From the NCBI RefSeq assembly GCF_014222285.1, contig NZ_JACKZS010000012.1:1-64000 (forward strand): a DNA stretch of 64,000 nt, written 5' to 3'. Position numbers and translations under genes: made by a program. Shown one piece after another: positions 24,600 through 34,279 of this stretch. The notes under the pieces were generated by a model. The model searched no databases and was not told where the DNA came from. It saw only the letters and a program-made list of their open reading frames with translations. The DNA is from Nostoc sp. UCD121. GTDB lineage: Bacteria > Cyanobacteriota > Cyanobacteriia > Cyanobacteriales > Nostocaceae. Position 1 is the stretch's first letter, and each line of letters starts with the position of its first letter.

Positions 24600-26222
24600 C
24601 TAGAATTTTAAAATATCTAATGACTCTTCTATTTCTAAATCTAATATTTTTTCTCGTGTATCTTTGAGCGCTTCTAGCTTACCTTCTTTACGATAAATGT
24701 CTGCTGCTTTCTGAAAATCTTCAATTGCTCCCTGTTTATCTACTATTTCTAAACGAACATTGCCACGATTGTAATAAGCATCGGCATAATTATAATTAAT
24801 TTGTATTGCTTGAGTATAATCTTCAATTGCTCTCTCAAAATCTCCTAAGTCAGAATGAGCATTCCCACGGTTATAATAGGCATCAGCATAATTAGGATTA
24901 ATCTGTATTGCCTGAGTGTAATCTTCAATTGCTCCTTCAAAATCTCCTAAATCTGAACGAGCATTACCACGTTTTTTATAAGCTATGGCATCTTTTGGAT
25001 TAATCTTGATTGCTTGAGGGAATCCCGGTTGAGAACCTAATAAATAACGAGCAATCCCACGATTTTTATAAGCATCAGCATAGTGGGGATTAATTTTAAT
25101 TGCCTGGGTATAATCCTCAATTGCTCCTTGATTATCTCCTATATGAGAACGAGCTTCAGCCCGGTTTTTATAAGCTACGGCAACATTAGGATTAATTCTA
25201 ATAGCCTGAGTGTAATCATTGATTGCTTCTTCTAATCGCCCTAGCTGAGATAGAGCTAAACCTCGTTTATTGTAAGATTTAGCATCCTGAATATTCATCT
25301 GGATTGCCTGAGAATAATCTGCGATCGCAGCTTCATAATCACCTATTTGATAGTGAGTCAAACCTCGTTTATAATATAAATCAATATCACTAGATGTAAC
25401 TTTTAACGCTTTATTATAGTTAACGAGCGCATTTGTATATTCTCCTTTTTCAAAATATTCATCTCCCAATTTTACATAAAGTGTATTTAAATCTTCATTG
25501 TTATTATATTCAGGTTGAAAAAAAGATTTTAGTAACTGATTATTGGTTGGTTTAGATAAAATTTCTTGCTTCGGAAGATATTTGTAAATTGATGGTTGTT
25601 GTCTAGAAGAATTATTTAGAGAAGATTGTAACTGTTCTAGATAGCACCATAAACCTCCACCATACAACAACTGGTCTATCCCAAAGGAAATTTTACCAGT
25701 CTTTAACTTAATCATCCGGGTTGGGAGAAACCCAGCTAAAAAAAGATGATACTGAGATTGTGCTTCACTTACATCTTCTTGAATCAAAATGCAAACTACA
25801 ACTGCATTTTTTTCAACTTCTTCAGAACTGATTGACCATCTAACTCTATCAATATTACCGTGACGAGATTTAACTTCAATACCAATAGAGGGGTCAGAAG
25901 TCAAGGTAAAATCTATATTGCCATCGCCGCCGAATCGCTTTTCATAATCGACTTCGGTAATAAAATCTGCTAAACGTTCCTTGACAACTTCCTCACCCAA
26001 CTTCCCTTTAAGATAGCTAATAAACACGTCACGGACTGGCGAAACACGCTTATATTTCTCAGCCATCAACCAGCAAAATTCTCGCAGTGCCTTTAATCTC
26101 TCTCCAGAGATTATAGTTAATTCACTATATTGACCTTCGGTTTCACAATGAAGCAGACAACCAGATGTTAGCCTTTTAATAAAATCAGACTGTAGCGATC
26201 GCAGTAGTGTAATCCAGTCCAT
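24600..26222 (-). CDS. PD-(D/E)XK nuclease-like domain fused to TPR repeats
   Basis: 540 residues. Residues ~65-200 hold a restriction-endonuclease-like core: helix GKLGEEVVKERLADF (Glu79 region), then Asp104 in GNIDFTL and Glu116-x-Lys118 in IGIEVKSR, matching the D...ExK signature. Residues ~245-515 are TPR units of the NPNYADAYYNRG...GDFEGAIEDYTQAI type, about eight copies. The unit near 393-405 has lost about ten residues (LLGSQPGFPQAIKINP). No signal peptide or membrane segment. The function is unknown; a nuclease active site coupled to a protein-binding array could be a defence or DNA-repair factor. It is monocistronic, with ATG 26222. Confidence 0.8.
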   Translation of the reverse strand: MDWITLLRSLQSDFIKRLTSGCLLHCETEGQYSELTIISGERLKALREFCWLMAEKYKRVSPVRDVFISYLKGKLGEEVVKERLADFITEVDYEKRFGGDGNIDFTLTSDPSIGIEVKSRHGNIDRVRWSISSEEVEKNAVVVCILIQEDVSEAQSQYHLFLAGFLPTRMIKLKTGKISFGIDQLLYGGGLWCYLEQLQSSLNNSSRQQPSIYKYLPKQEILSKPTNNQLLKSFFQPEYNNNEDLNTLYVKLGDEYFEKGEYTNALVNYNKALKVTSSDIDLYYKRGLTHYQIGDYEAAIADYSQAIQMNIQDAKSYNKRGLALSQLGRLEEAINDYTQAIRINPNVAVAYKNRAEARSHIGDNQGAIEDYTQAIKINPHYADAYKNRGIARYLLGSQPGFPQAIKINPKDAIAYKKRGNARSDLGDFEGAIEDYTQAIQINPNYADAYYNRGNAHSDLGDFERAIEDYTQAIQINYNYADAYYNRGNVRLEIVDKQGAIEDFQKAADIYRKEGKLEALKDTREKILDLEIEESLDILKF

Positions 26223-26744
26223 TTATATTTCTGCGAATCTTTTGATTAGATTATTCTATTAAAATATCCAGTCGCCGTAAACCTTTTAATTAGCTTGGCA
26301 GGATTTATATCAGTTCAGGTGCGGCCATGTCTGATTATGCCAAAGTTTTGACTGCTAGGGAAGAGTGTAAGAGTGCTATCGCTGGGTGGATAGCCAAAAA
26401 CGCTTATCGGGTCGTTGAATCTCAACTCCACAGTTTTGGTGTGCTTAACCCCAGTGGAAATCTACTCTCACCATCTAATACCAATATAGGATGGATACAC
26501 GCTAGGTAAAGGTACGGGGGCTCGCTTTCTCGTGTCGCTAACGTAATTCGTAATTAAGTTTTATAAAAGAGATTTAAAAAAATCACAAAACTTGCTAACG
26601 ACGAAGAGGAAAAGTTAAGCTATTAAAATTTGTTAAAAGTTATGAATTTTGAATCAAAATTATTTAAAAAACAAATCATACTGTTCTAGTAATTTCTAAT
26701 TAACAATGTGCTTGGATATAAGCAGCAGCTAGGAACTTTTATAT
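26223..26744. other. Gene-free region upstream of ppk2
   Basis: Includes a 60-codon plus-strand frame (26327-26509, starting MSDYAKVLTAREECKSAIAG) that may be a short gene or a fragment; I cannot identify it, and no ribosome-binding site is clear. Around 26530 there is an AATTCGTAATTA heptamer repeat. The AT-rich 26560-26740 presumably carries the ppk2 promoter. Confidence 0.4.
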
Positions 26745-27650
26745 ATGAATTACGATGATTTTATTGTTCCACCAGGTTCAAAGATTTCTCTGAAAAAAAA
26801 CTATGACCCAGCTTATAAAGCTGATTTTAATGAAAAAGCTGATGCTGCAATTAAATTACAGGCAGATATTGAGCGATTAGCGAATTACCAAAATATTCTC
26901 TATGCTCAGAACACCTACGCCTTGCTGATTATTTTTCAGGCAATGGATGCTGCTGGTAAAGATAGCACAATTAAACACGTGACCTCTGGTGTGAATCCGC
27001 AAGGATTTCAGGTGTTTAGTTTTAAGGGGCCCAGTGCAGAAGAATTAGACCATGACTACCTGTGGCGAACAATGAAGGCTTTGCCAGAAAGGGGGAGAAT
27101 TGGGATATTCAACCGCTCATATTATGAAGAAGCGCTAGTAGTTCGTGTCCATCCAGAAATGTTAAGAAAGCAACAACTTCCTCATTTCCCTAATGGAAAT
27201 AAGATATGGAAGCAACGCTTTGAAGAAATTAATAATTTTGAAAAATATTTAGTAGACAATGGTGTGATCGTTCTAAAGTTCTTTCTTAATGTTTCTAAAT
27301 CAGAGCAGAAAAAGCGTTTTTTAGAACGGATTGAATATCCTGAAAAAAATTGGAAGTTTTCAGATAGCGATGTCAAAGAAAGAGCTTTTTGGGATGATTA
27401 CATGAATGCTTATGAAGAGGTTTTTAATAACACTAGTACAAAATCGGCCCCTTGGTATATTATTCCTGCTGATCGCAAATGGTTTACACGTCTGGTAGTC
27501 GCCAATATTATCTGCACAAAACTAGAAGAACTCAATTTGAAATACCCGATAGTTAGTGACGAACATAGGCAGCAACTTTTGGAAGCAAAACGCATTTTAG
27601 AGCAAGAAGATGAACAGACCAGCTTAACAGATAAAGGCAAAAAAAAGTAA
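26745..27650 (+). CDS. ppk2: Polyphosphate kinase 2 family protein
   Basis: 301 residues, typical for single-domain PPK2. Walker A is MDAAGKDS (~67-74), followed by [20 protein letters not shown]. The lid/arginine region is [30 protein letters not shown] motif lies near the C-terminus. PPK2 enzymes use polyphosphate to phosphorylate AMP, ADP or GDP, or the reverse. The class cannot be fixed by eye; the arrangement resembles the PPK2-related subgroup that acts on AMP/ADP. Monocistronic, with a 522-nt upstream gap. Confidence 0.92.
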   Translation: MNYDDFIVPPGSKISLKKNYDPAYKADFNEKADAAIKLQADIERLANYQNILYAQNTYALLIIFQAMDAAGKDSTIKHVTSGVNPQGFQVFSFKGPSAEELDHDYLWRTMKALPERGRIGIFNRSYYEEALVVRVHPEMLRKQQLPHFPNGNKIWKQRFEEINNFEKYLVDNGVIVLKFFLNVSKSEQKKRFLERIEYPEKNWKFSDSDVKERAFWDDYMNAYEEVFNNTSTKSAPWYIIPADRKWFTRLVVANIICTKLEELNLKYPIVSDEHRQQLLEAKRILEQEDEQTSLTDKGKKK

Positions 27651-27759
27651 ATTAGTTCAAATATACTGTATAATTTATATAAAGAAAGATGAGCAATCGT
27701 AAATTTATTAATACTCCCTGTAACTAATAAGTTTGGTTGGTACTGACAGCCGAAAAATC

Positions 27760-28386
27760 ATGATTCAGATGGCAGGAGATGCCAACAACGACCCACCTCG
27801 CTTTGCTAATGCTGGCTTTGATATTGTGGCGATCGCAGCCTCGGCAGGTGGTCTGACTGCTCAAATTAAAGTGCTATCGACTCTACCCTCAGAATTCCCA
27901 GCCGCGATCGCCATTGTGCAACATATTTCTCCTGAACATCCGTCATTCATGGCAGAAATTCTCAGTCGGCGCACGCATATTACCGTCAAGCAGGCACAGG
28001 AAGGAGATTATCTCACCCCAGGAACGGCTTACATTGCTCCACCCAATCGTCACTTGTTGGTTAACGATGACGGCACACTTTCCTTATCACAGTCGAAATT
28101 AGTACATTTTTTACGTCCTTCGGCTGACTTATTATTTGAATCGGTTGCAGCCACTTACAAAGAAAGAGCGATCGCCATCGTGTTAACTGGAACGGGTAGC
28201 GACGGCGCAATGGGAGTAGAAGCAATCAAAAAAATGGGCGGTACTGTCATTGTCCAAGATGTAAAAACCGCCGAATTTCCCGGGATGCCCTCAGCTGCGA
28301 TTCAAACTGGCAACGTAGATTTTATTCTCCCCCTAGATGAAATCTCCAGCGCTCTGGTGACTTTAGTCATGGGAGAATGTAACTAA
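27760..28386 (+). CDS. cheB: CheB-type protein-glutamate methylesterase domain, no receiver
   Basis: 208 residues from ATG 27760; a TTG nine codons upstream is less likely. The CheB catalytic triad is visible: Ser in AIAASAGG, His in VQHISPEHPS, Asp in TGTGSDGAMG, with the YIAPPNRHL motif between. No N-terminal response-regulator domain is present, so it is not switched in the way of enteric CheB. It is followed by a CheR-PAS gene and a hybrid kinase on the same strand, the usual content of non-chemotactic CheB/CheR/PAS signalling proteins. No receptor gene is adjacent. Confidence 0.9.
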   Translation: MIQMAGDANNDPPRFANAGFDIVAIAASAGGLTAQIKVLSTLPSEFPAAIAIVQHISPEHPSFMAEILSRRTHITVKQAQEGDYLTPGTAYIAPPNRHLLVNDDGTLSLSQSKLVHFLRPSADLLFESVAATYKERAIAIVLTGTGSDGAMGVEAIKKMGGTVIVQDVKTAEFPGMPSAAIQTGNVDFILPLDEISSALVTLVMGECN

Positions 28387-28706
28387 GCTAAGAATTAGGG
28401 GGCAGAGGAAATATATTTTGGAATAAAAATGAGTCTTTGATACTCATTAATGAAGCTTAGAACTCCTTTAATAAGTAAGTTCGCGTAAATAATTGTCGTT
28501 AGGATAAGGCAATAGGCAATCTTGCTAGAGGTATAAGGGTTTTAGCCTAGTGATTTTTCTTTACATAGTTTGATTTTATTGTGCCAACTTACTTAAGCCT
28601 TTCATGCTTATTACTAAAGCTTAGAACTCCTTTAATGAGCCTTTGATACTCGTAGACAAGTATAAAAACTTTACTCTTATGCCCCCTATCCCCTACGCTA
28701 TACCTT
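28387..28706. other. Intergenic region with permuted duplicated words
   Basis: Unit A (GAGTCTTTGATACTC) at 28431-28445 and unit B (AAGCTTAGAACTCCTTTAAT) at 28453-28472 recur in the opposite order, B at 28617-28636 and A at 28637-28651. No gene. Confidence 0.75.
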
Positions 28707-30602
28707 ATGACTTCCGCAGACAGAGATCCCAAATTTGAAAATCTACTGATTTATCTCAGACAAAGCCGGGGATTTGATTTTACAGGCTATAAACGCTCGA
28801 CTTTGATGCGTCGAGTCTGCAAGCGGATGCAGTCATTGACTATAGAAAACTTTGAAGAGTATTTAGACTATTTAGAAGTTTATCCAGAAGAATTCAATTA
28901 TCTTTTTAACACTATCTTAATTAACGTCACTGCTTTTTTTCGAGATTCATCAGCTTGGGAATACCTAGCAGAGGAAATACTGCCTAATCTGATTAGAAAT
29001 AAGAAAACTTCTGACCAAATACGCATCTGGAGTGCTGGCTGTTCTTCTGGGGAAGAAGCTTACACTTTAGCAATGTTGATGGCTGAAATATTGGGAGCAG
29101 AGGAATTTCGCCAACGGGTTAAAATCTACGCCACTGATGTAGATGAAGAAGCTCTCAACCAAGCTCGTCAAGCTACGTATTCAGCAAAAGATGTTCAGGC
29201 AGTATCAGATGAACTGCGGCAAAAATACTTTGAGATTGTCGGTAATCGCTATGTCTTCCGTCAAGACTTGCGCCGCTCAGTGATTTTTGGTCGTCACGAT
29301 CTGCTTCAAGATGCGCCCATTTCGCGCTTAGATTTGCTGGTTAGTCGCAATACATTAATGTATTTTAATTCGGAGACTCAAGGGCGAATTCTAGCCCGAT
29401 TTCATTTTGCACTTAATGATAATGGCTATCTATTTTTAGGGAAAGCAGAGATGCTATTAATGCATTCTAGTCTGTTTACCCCAATAGATTTAAAAAACCG
29501 GATATTTAGTAAAGTATCGTCGGTGAATATACGCGATCGCCTCTTAGTTATGGCAAATTCAGTAGATGACGAATCTAGCAGCCGTGTGTCTCGACATTTG
29601 CGGCTGCGAGATATGGGTTTCGACACATCACCAATCGCTCAAGTAGTCATTGATATCAATGGCACTCTGGTAATGGTGAATGAGCAGGCACGGACTTTGT
29701 TTGCCCTTTCCCCCAAAGATTTAGCTCGTCCTTTCCAGGATCTAGAACTTTCCTATCGACCGATTGAATTGCGATCGCTAATTGAACGGGCTTATGCCGA
29801 ACGCCGCCCTGTCAGCCTGACAAATGTAGAGCGCTATTTGTCTAACACAGAAACTCAATATCTGGATGTGCGAATTACGCCTTTGCAAGAAACAGACACC
29901 AGTTTTTTAGGTGTTAGCATCTCCTTTCATGATGTCACTCGTTATATTAAACTCCAAGATGCTCTACAACGCTCGCAACAGGAATTAGAAACTACCAACG
30001 AAGAACTCCAATCTACCAATGAAGAATTAGAAACTACCAACGAAGAACTCCAATCCACCAATGAAGAATTAGAAACTACCAATGAAGAACTCCAATCCAC
30101 CAATGAAGAATTGGAGACGATGAATGAAGAACTCCAATCGACTAATGAAGAATTACAGACAATTAATAACGAACTGAGCGAACGCACCACAGAACTTAAT
30201 CACACAAATATTTTTTTGATATCTATTCTCAGAAGTCTCCAAACTGGAATAGTGGTAATTGACGGCAGCTTTAACATCTCAATTTGGAATTACATGGTAG
30301 AGGATTTATGGGGGCTGCGAACTGATGAAGTTCTAGGAAAGTCTATTTTCAGCCTAGATATTGGGCTACCTGTTGAGCAGTTGCGATCGCCACTCCGCGA
30401 TTGCCTATCTGGTAAAAAACAATTTCAAGAAATGATCCTTGAGGCTACCAATCGTCGAGGTAGGCAAATAAAATGTTACCTGGCAATCACCCCGTTACTT
30501 GGCATGGATATACAGGGAGCAGTTTTAATGATGGCAGATGTAGAGAGAGTCCATAGTATGATTTCTAGTCAAGATATGGAGGAACGGCGGCAGCAAGAAT
30601 GA
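28707..30602 (+). CDS. cheR: CheR-type methyltransferase with PAS domains and coiled-coil repeat
   Basis: 631 residues. Residues 1-~270 are CheR: an N-terminal helical part (YLRQSRGFDFTGYKRSTLMRR), the SAM-binding AGCSSGEEAYTLAM (~109-122), then the SRNTLMYFN motif. A PAS domain spans ~310-420. Residues 426-481 are four exact-phase 14-residue units of the type ELETTNEELQSTNE, forming a parallel coiled coil. A second PAS domain follows at ~495-600. Such proteins link CheR output to PAS sensing in CheB/CheR/kinase systems. The DNA of the coiled coil is itself a 42-bp tandem repeat (29982-30149). It lies 320 nt after cheB. Confidence 0.9.
   Translation: MTSADRDPKFENLLIYLRQSRGFDFTGYKRSTLMRRVCKRMQSLTIENFEEYLDYLEVYPEEFNYLFNTILINVTAFFRDSSAWEYLAEEILPNLIRNKKTSDQIRIWSAGCSSGEEAYTLAMLMAEILGAEEFRQRVKIYATDVDEEALNQARQATYSAKDVQAVSDELRQKYFEIVGNRYVFRQDLRRSVIFGRHDLLQDAPISRLDLLVSRNTLMYFNSETQGRILARFHFALNDNGYLFLGKAEMLLMHSSLFTPIDLKNRIFSKVSSVNIRDRLLVMANSVDDESSSRVSRHLRLRDMGFDTSPIAQVVIDINGTLVMVNEQARTLFALSPKDLARPFQDLELSYRPIELRSLIERAYAERRPVSLTNVERYLSNTETQYLDVRITPLQETDTSFLGVSISFHDVTRYIKLQDALQRSQQELETTNEELQSTNEELETTNEELQSTNEELETTNEELQSTNEELETMNEELQSTNEELQTINNELSERTTELNHTNIFLISILRSLQTGIVVIDGSFNISIWNYMVEDLWGLRTDEVLGKSIFSLDIGLPVEQLRSPLRDCLSGKKQFQEMILEATNRRGRQIKCYLAITPLLGMDIQGAVLMMADVERVHSMISSQDMEERRQQE
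29982..30149 (+). repeat. Four 42-bp coding repeats in cheR
   Basis: Units starting GAATTAGAAACTACCAA at 29982, 30024 and 30066, and a diverged unit at 30108, encode the 14-residue coiled-coil heptad pairs. The high DNA identity of the first three suggests recent duplication or gene conversion. Confidence 0.85.
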
Positions 30603-30797
30603 AAGTCCCGGCAAGCAGGGGACTTGGGGATAAATCATACTGAATTCTGACTCTTGAGTTGTGAATTCTCCTTGAGAAAAATGCTTAAGTGAAAAGTATT
30701 ATATTTAACTTGTGATCACTCTGGTTGCTTTACTGAAGGAAAGATCAGTTTTTCTGCTGACTTTCTCAATCAAAGTAATCATCATAGAAGACAGCAA

Positions 30798-32900
30798 ATG
30801 ACCAAGGAAAATTTTGAACAAGCAATTGTCGAGGCGCATCATCGACTAGAAAAACTCTTGCAGCTTGCAGGTATCACGATGGAGCAATCCATAGAGTCAG
30901 ACTATCCTGTAGAGCTTTTGCAACAAGCGATCGCCGAAATCTCTATTTCTTTGGAAGAGTTACACCAGCAAAATGAGGAATTGATTGCTACACGCCATTT
31001 GGTAGAAGCTGAACACCAACGTTATTACGATTTATTTAACTTTGCCCCAGACGGTTACTTGATCACAGATGCTACTGGAATTATTCAGGAAGCTAACTAT
31101 GCTGCCGCTAACTTATTGAATGTGCGCCAGTCTTACCTGATTGGTAAACCAATGGCTGTGTTTGTGCATCAGACAGAACGGCAGAAATTTCGTCAAATTA
31201 TGCTGCAATTGCAACAACAGGGGCAAGTCAAAAGAGAAGAGTTACGGATTTTTCATAATGAAAGAACTATAGATTTTCCGGCAGAATTAACTGCGATCGC
31301 AGTGGAAGATAGTCAGGGTAAAACTGGAAACTTGCGCTGGCTATTCAGAGACATTAGCGAACAGCAAGCTGCGCTACGCGAACGCCACCAAACAGAACAG
31401 AAAATCCGCGAACAAGCTGCCCTACTGGACATCACAACAGACGCAATGATCGTACAGGATTTGTATAACCAAATCTTATTCTGGAACCAAGGCGCAGAGA
31501 AGATGTACGGCTGGCAAGTTCAGGAAGCTCAAGGAAACAACGCCTGGAAACTTTTATATCGAGAACCCGCAGCTCTACTGTCAGAAGCTCTAAAAACTGT
31601 TGTTGAGCGGGGAACCTGGCAGGGAGAGTTACGTAAATTCACAAAAAATGGTAGAGAACTAATCATCGCTAGTCGATGGACGTTAATGCTCGATGCCGTA
31701 GGCTTGCCTAAATCGATCCTGATTCTTGACACAGATATCACCGAGAAAAAACAACTCGAAACCCAGTTATTGCGTAGTCAACGTTTAGAAAGCTTAGGTA
31801 CTCTCGCCAGTGGTATTGCTCACGACCTCAACAATATTCTCACGCCAATGATGGGAATTGCTCAACTACTGCCCCGAAAATATCCCCATCTTGATGACCT
31901 TTCGCTGCAAATGCTAAATATCCTCGAAACCAATACTAAACGGGCCAGGGATTTGGTGCGGCAAATTTTGTCATTTACCCGTGGTTCCGAAAGAATATGC
32001 ACAATTGTACTGGTATCGCAACTAATAGAAGACATCAAGCAGATAGTCCAACAAACATTCCCCAAATTTATCGACATCAACATAGATATAACGCCAGATA
32101 TCGGCATTGTTCTCGGAGACAGTAGCCAACTACATCAGGTATTGATGAACCTAGTAATCAATGCTCGTGATGCTATGCCCAATGGCGGTAAACTCTCTAT
32201 TTCTGCCAGCAAGGTATTCATTGATGAAAATTATGCCAGGATGCACATAGGGGCAACAGTTAATTCATACGTGAGAATTACGGTTACTGATACTGGAGTT
32301 GGCATTCACTCAGAAATTATCGATCGGATTTTTGATCCCTTTTTCACCACTAAAGAAGTGGGTCAGGGGACAGGACTGGGTTTATCTATATTAATGGACA
32401 TCATCAACAGCCACGACGGTTTTTTGGAAGTAGCCAGTCAGGTAGGAGTTGGGACTACATTCAAAGTATATTTACTAAGTCAGGAAGGCACTACTGCTCA
32501 AGTAATAGTAGATGAGATAAAGCTGTCAACAGGTCAAGGAGAATTAATTTTAGTTGTTGATGATGAAGTAGCCATCACTGAGACGACCAAAGCCACACTG
32601 GAAATATACAAATACAAGGTATTGACCGCCCAAAATGGGATTGAGGCTCTTGCTCTCTATACTCAGCACAAAGATGAAATTAGACTGGTGCTGATGGATA
32701 TAATGATGCCCGCAATGGATGGAAAAACAGCCATCGGCACCTTGCAAATCATCAACCCGCAAGTGCCAATTATTGCCATGAGTGGATTAGCTACGGCTGA
32801 GACATTAGTGCAAACAACAAGTCTTAGTATCCAAGGCTTTTTAGCGAAACCATTCAGTACCGATGAATTATTGAACAAAGTTCAAAAAATATTCCGCTAA
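30798..32900 (+). CDS. Hybrid histidine kinase (PAS-PAS-HisKA-HATPase-REC)
   Basis: 700 residues. A short coiled N-terminus leads to PAS 1 (~72-195, YYDLFNFAPDGYLITDATG) and PAS 2 (~205-320, TTDAMIVQDLYNQILFWNQGAEKMYGW). The phosphoacceptor is His342 in LASGIAHDLNN. The ATPase has N box NLVINARDAM, G1 DTGVGI and G2 GTGLGLS. The C-terminal receiver has the acidic pair in VVDDE, phospho-Asp634 in LMDIMMP and the lysine in AKPF. No membrane segment, so cytoplasmic. It lies 195 nt after cheR. With cheB and cheR it could form a three-protein signalling unit; the input is unknown. Confidence 0.93.
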   Translation: MTKENFEQAIVEAHHRLEKLLQLAGITMEQSIESDYPVELLQQAIAEISISLEELHQQNEELIATRHLVEAEHQRYYDLFNFAPDGYLITDATGIIQEANYAAANLLNVRQSYLIGKPMAVFVHQTERQKFRQIMLQLQQQGQVKREELRIFHNERTIDFPAELTAIAVEDSQGKTGNLRWLFRDISEQQAALRERHQTEQKIREQAALLDITTDAMIVQDLYNQILFWNQGAEKMYGWQVQEAQGNNAWKLLYREPAALLSEALKTVVERGTWQGELRKFTKNGRELIIASRWTLMLDAVGLPKSILILDTDITEKKQLETQLLRSQRLESLGTLASGIAHDLNNILTPMMGIAQLLPRKYPHLDDLSLQMLNILETNTKRARDLVRQILSFTRGSERICTIVLVSQLIEDIKQIVQQTFPKFIDINIDITPDIGIVLGDSSQLHQVLMNLVINARDAMPNGGKLSISASKVFIDENYARMHIGATVNSYVRITVTDTGVGIHSEIIDRIFDPFFTTKEVGQGTGLGLSILMDIINSHDGFLEVASQVGVGTTFKVYLLSQEGTTAQVIVDEIKLSTGQGELILVVDDEVAITETTKATLEIYKYKVLTAQNGIEALALYTQHKDEIRLVLMDIMMPAMDGKTAIGTLQIINPQVPIIAMSGLATAETLVQTTSLSIQGFLAKPFSTDELLNKVQKIFR

Positions 32901-32954
32901 AATCAATTTGCTAAGGTACTCAGCTAAATTAACATTCTGGAGTTTTGTGACTCT

Positions 32955-33551
32955 GTGCTTATTCAATTACAGACTATCAACGTCCTAAAACAGCCTACTA
33001 GTTCTGCTTGGGTTGAACAAGCGATCGCTAACTTAGACATCATCTTACTCGACCACTCTCACTGTGAACGCAAAGCAGCAGGTGTGGCTTTGAATATGAT
33101 GTTTCGCTACCCTTCCAATACTAAAATGGTGCGGGAACTAACTGCGATCGCCCGCGAAGAGCTAGAACACTTTGAGCTAGTTAACCAATGGTTAGAACGC
33201 CGGAATATTCCCTTAGCTCCCTTACCACCGCCTCCCTACGGCGCAGGTTTAAAGGCTCAAGTCCGCCCGAAAGAACCTGAACGATTTCTGGATTCCTTAC
33301 TAGTCACTGGTTTAATTGAAGCTCGTTCTCACGAACGTCTGGGACTATTAGCTGCTCACTGTCCAGAGCCAGAGTTAGCAAAATTTTATCGTGGGCTAAT
33401 GGCATCTGAAGCGCGTCACTACGGTATATATTGGGTTTTAGCTGCTACTTATTTCGACAGAGAAATTGTCATGCAACGGCTTGATGAATTAGCAATTGTC
33501 GAGAGCGAGTTGCTGGCGACTTTGCATCCAGAACCTAGAATTCACAGTTAG
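32955..33551 (+). CDS. miaE: tRNA-(ms2io6A)-hydroxylase, MiaE-like
   Basis: 198 residues, starting at GTG 32955. It is a ferritin-like di-iron protein: ligand motifs in SHCERKAAG, REELEHFELV, IEARSHERLG and SEARHYG fit the MiaE arrangement of two EX(n)H pairs. MiaE hydroxylates the isopentenyl group of ms2i6A at tRNA position 37. Followed 18 nt later by a VOC-family gene, perhaps cotranscribed. The family is found in many cyanobacteria as a stand-alone gene. Confidence 0.85.
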   Translation: MLIQLQTINVLKQPTSSAWVEQAIANLDIILLDHSHCERKAAGVALNMMFRYPSNTKMVRELTAIAREELEHFELVNQWLERRNIPLAPLPPPPYGAGLKAQVRPKEPERFLDSLLVTGLIEARSHERLGLLAAHCPEPELAKFYRGLMASEARHYGIYWVLAATYFDREIVMQRLDELAIVESELLATLHPEPRIHS

Positions 33552-33569
33552 TAGACTAAGGCAACAGAT

Positions 33570-33974
33570 ATGAAGCTTCAGCTAACACACCTGAGACTAC
33601 TTGTCTCCAACTACAAAGATTCTTTTCTGTTCTACCGGGATCTGCTGAAATTTGATGTCGATTGGGGCGATGAAGATAGCGGATATGCTGAGTTGAATAC
33701 CGGATATCTCAAGTTGGGTTTGTTCAAAAAAGAATTAATGGCTGAAGTAGTTCCAAGAATTGAACAGCCTTCATACATTGTCAATCGAGATAAAACGGTC
33801 TTAATTTTTGCAGTCGATAACGTGGATGAAGTTTATGAGCAAGTAAAAAAGCATAATGCGATCATTGTGACTGAACCACAAGATCGCCCAGACTGGGGAA
33901 TTCGCACTGCTCATTTTCGCGATCCTGATGGCAATCTCATCGAAATTTACAGCAATCTAGGAATTGTCAGTTAA
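33570..33974 (+). CDS. VOC (glyoxalase/bleomycin-resistance) family protein
   Basis: 134 residues, a single VOC unit with two beta-alpha-beta-beta-beta modules (LRLLVSNYKDSFLFYRDLLK; FRDPDGNLIEIYSNL). The final Glu in LIEIY and a histidine near the start (LTHLRL) are the usual metal ligands. The family includes glyoxalase I, fosfomycin-resistance and dioxygenase-like enzymes; this one cannot be assigned further. It lies 18 nt after miaE, with a terminator-like hairpin 75 nt downstream. Confidence 0.85.
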   Translation: MKLQLTHLRLLVSNYKDSFLFYRDLLKFDVDWGDEDSGYAELNTGYLKLGLFKKELMAEVVPRIEQPSYIVNRDKTVLIFAVDNVDEVYEQVKKHNAIIVTEPQDRPDWGIRTAHFRDPDGNLIEIYSNLGIVS

Positions 33975-34048
33975 AAATTGGCTGCCAAAAACTATCCCAT
34001 ATCTAAACTACAAATTTAGCTTTAACAGTAAACCTATTGCACTATAAC

Positions 34049-34085
34049 TAGGGGACATATTCTCAATCCGTCCCCTACAATTTTT
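34049..34085 (+). terminator. Rho-independent terminator candidate
   Basis: TAGGGGAC and GTCCCCTA pair around a 13-nt loop and are followed by CAATTTTT. Placed 75 nt after the VOC gene stop, it would end the miaE-VOC transcript. Confidence 0.65.
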
Positions 34086-34279
34086 GGGTATTTCTAGCCT
34101 TTCAAATTCCTTGATCGTTAAAGTTAGAATAATATTTGATTACAGTTCTAATCATGCTAGCTTCGACTATTCAGGTTCACTGTCTATATAGATGCTGGCT
34201 TTTTCTTGAGGACTCTATTTATAACTTTGAGGTTAGCTATCTGGGGCCTTTGGACAAGTTATAGAGGTTATAGAGACTA

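Noticed and set aside
26327..26509. 60-codon frame starting MSDYAKVL
   Set aside because: Possible short gene, but no ribosome-binding site, family or conserved context can be seen.
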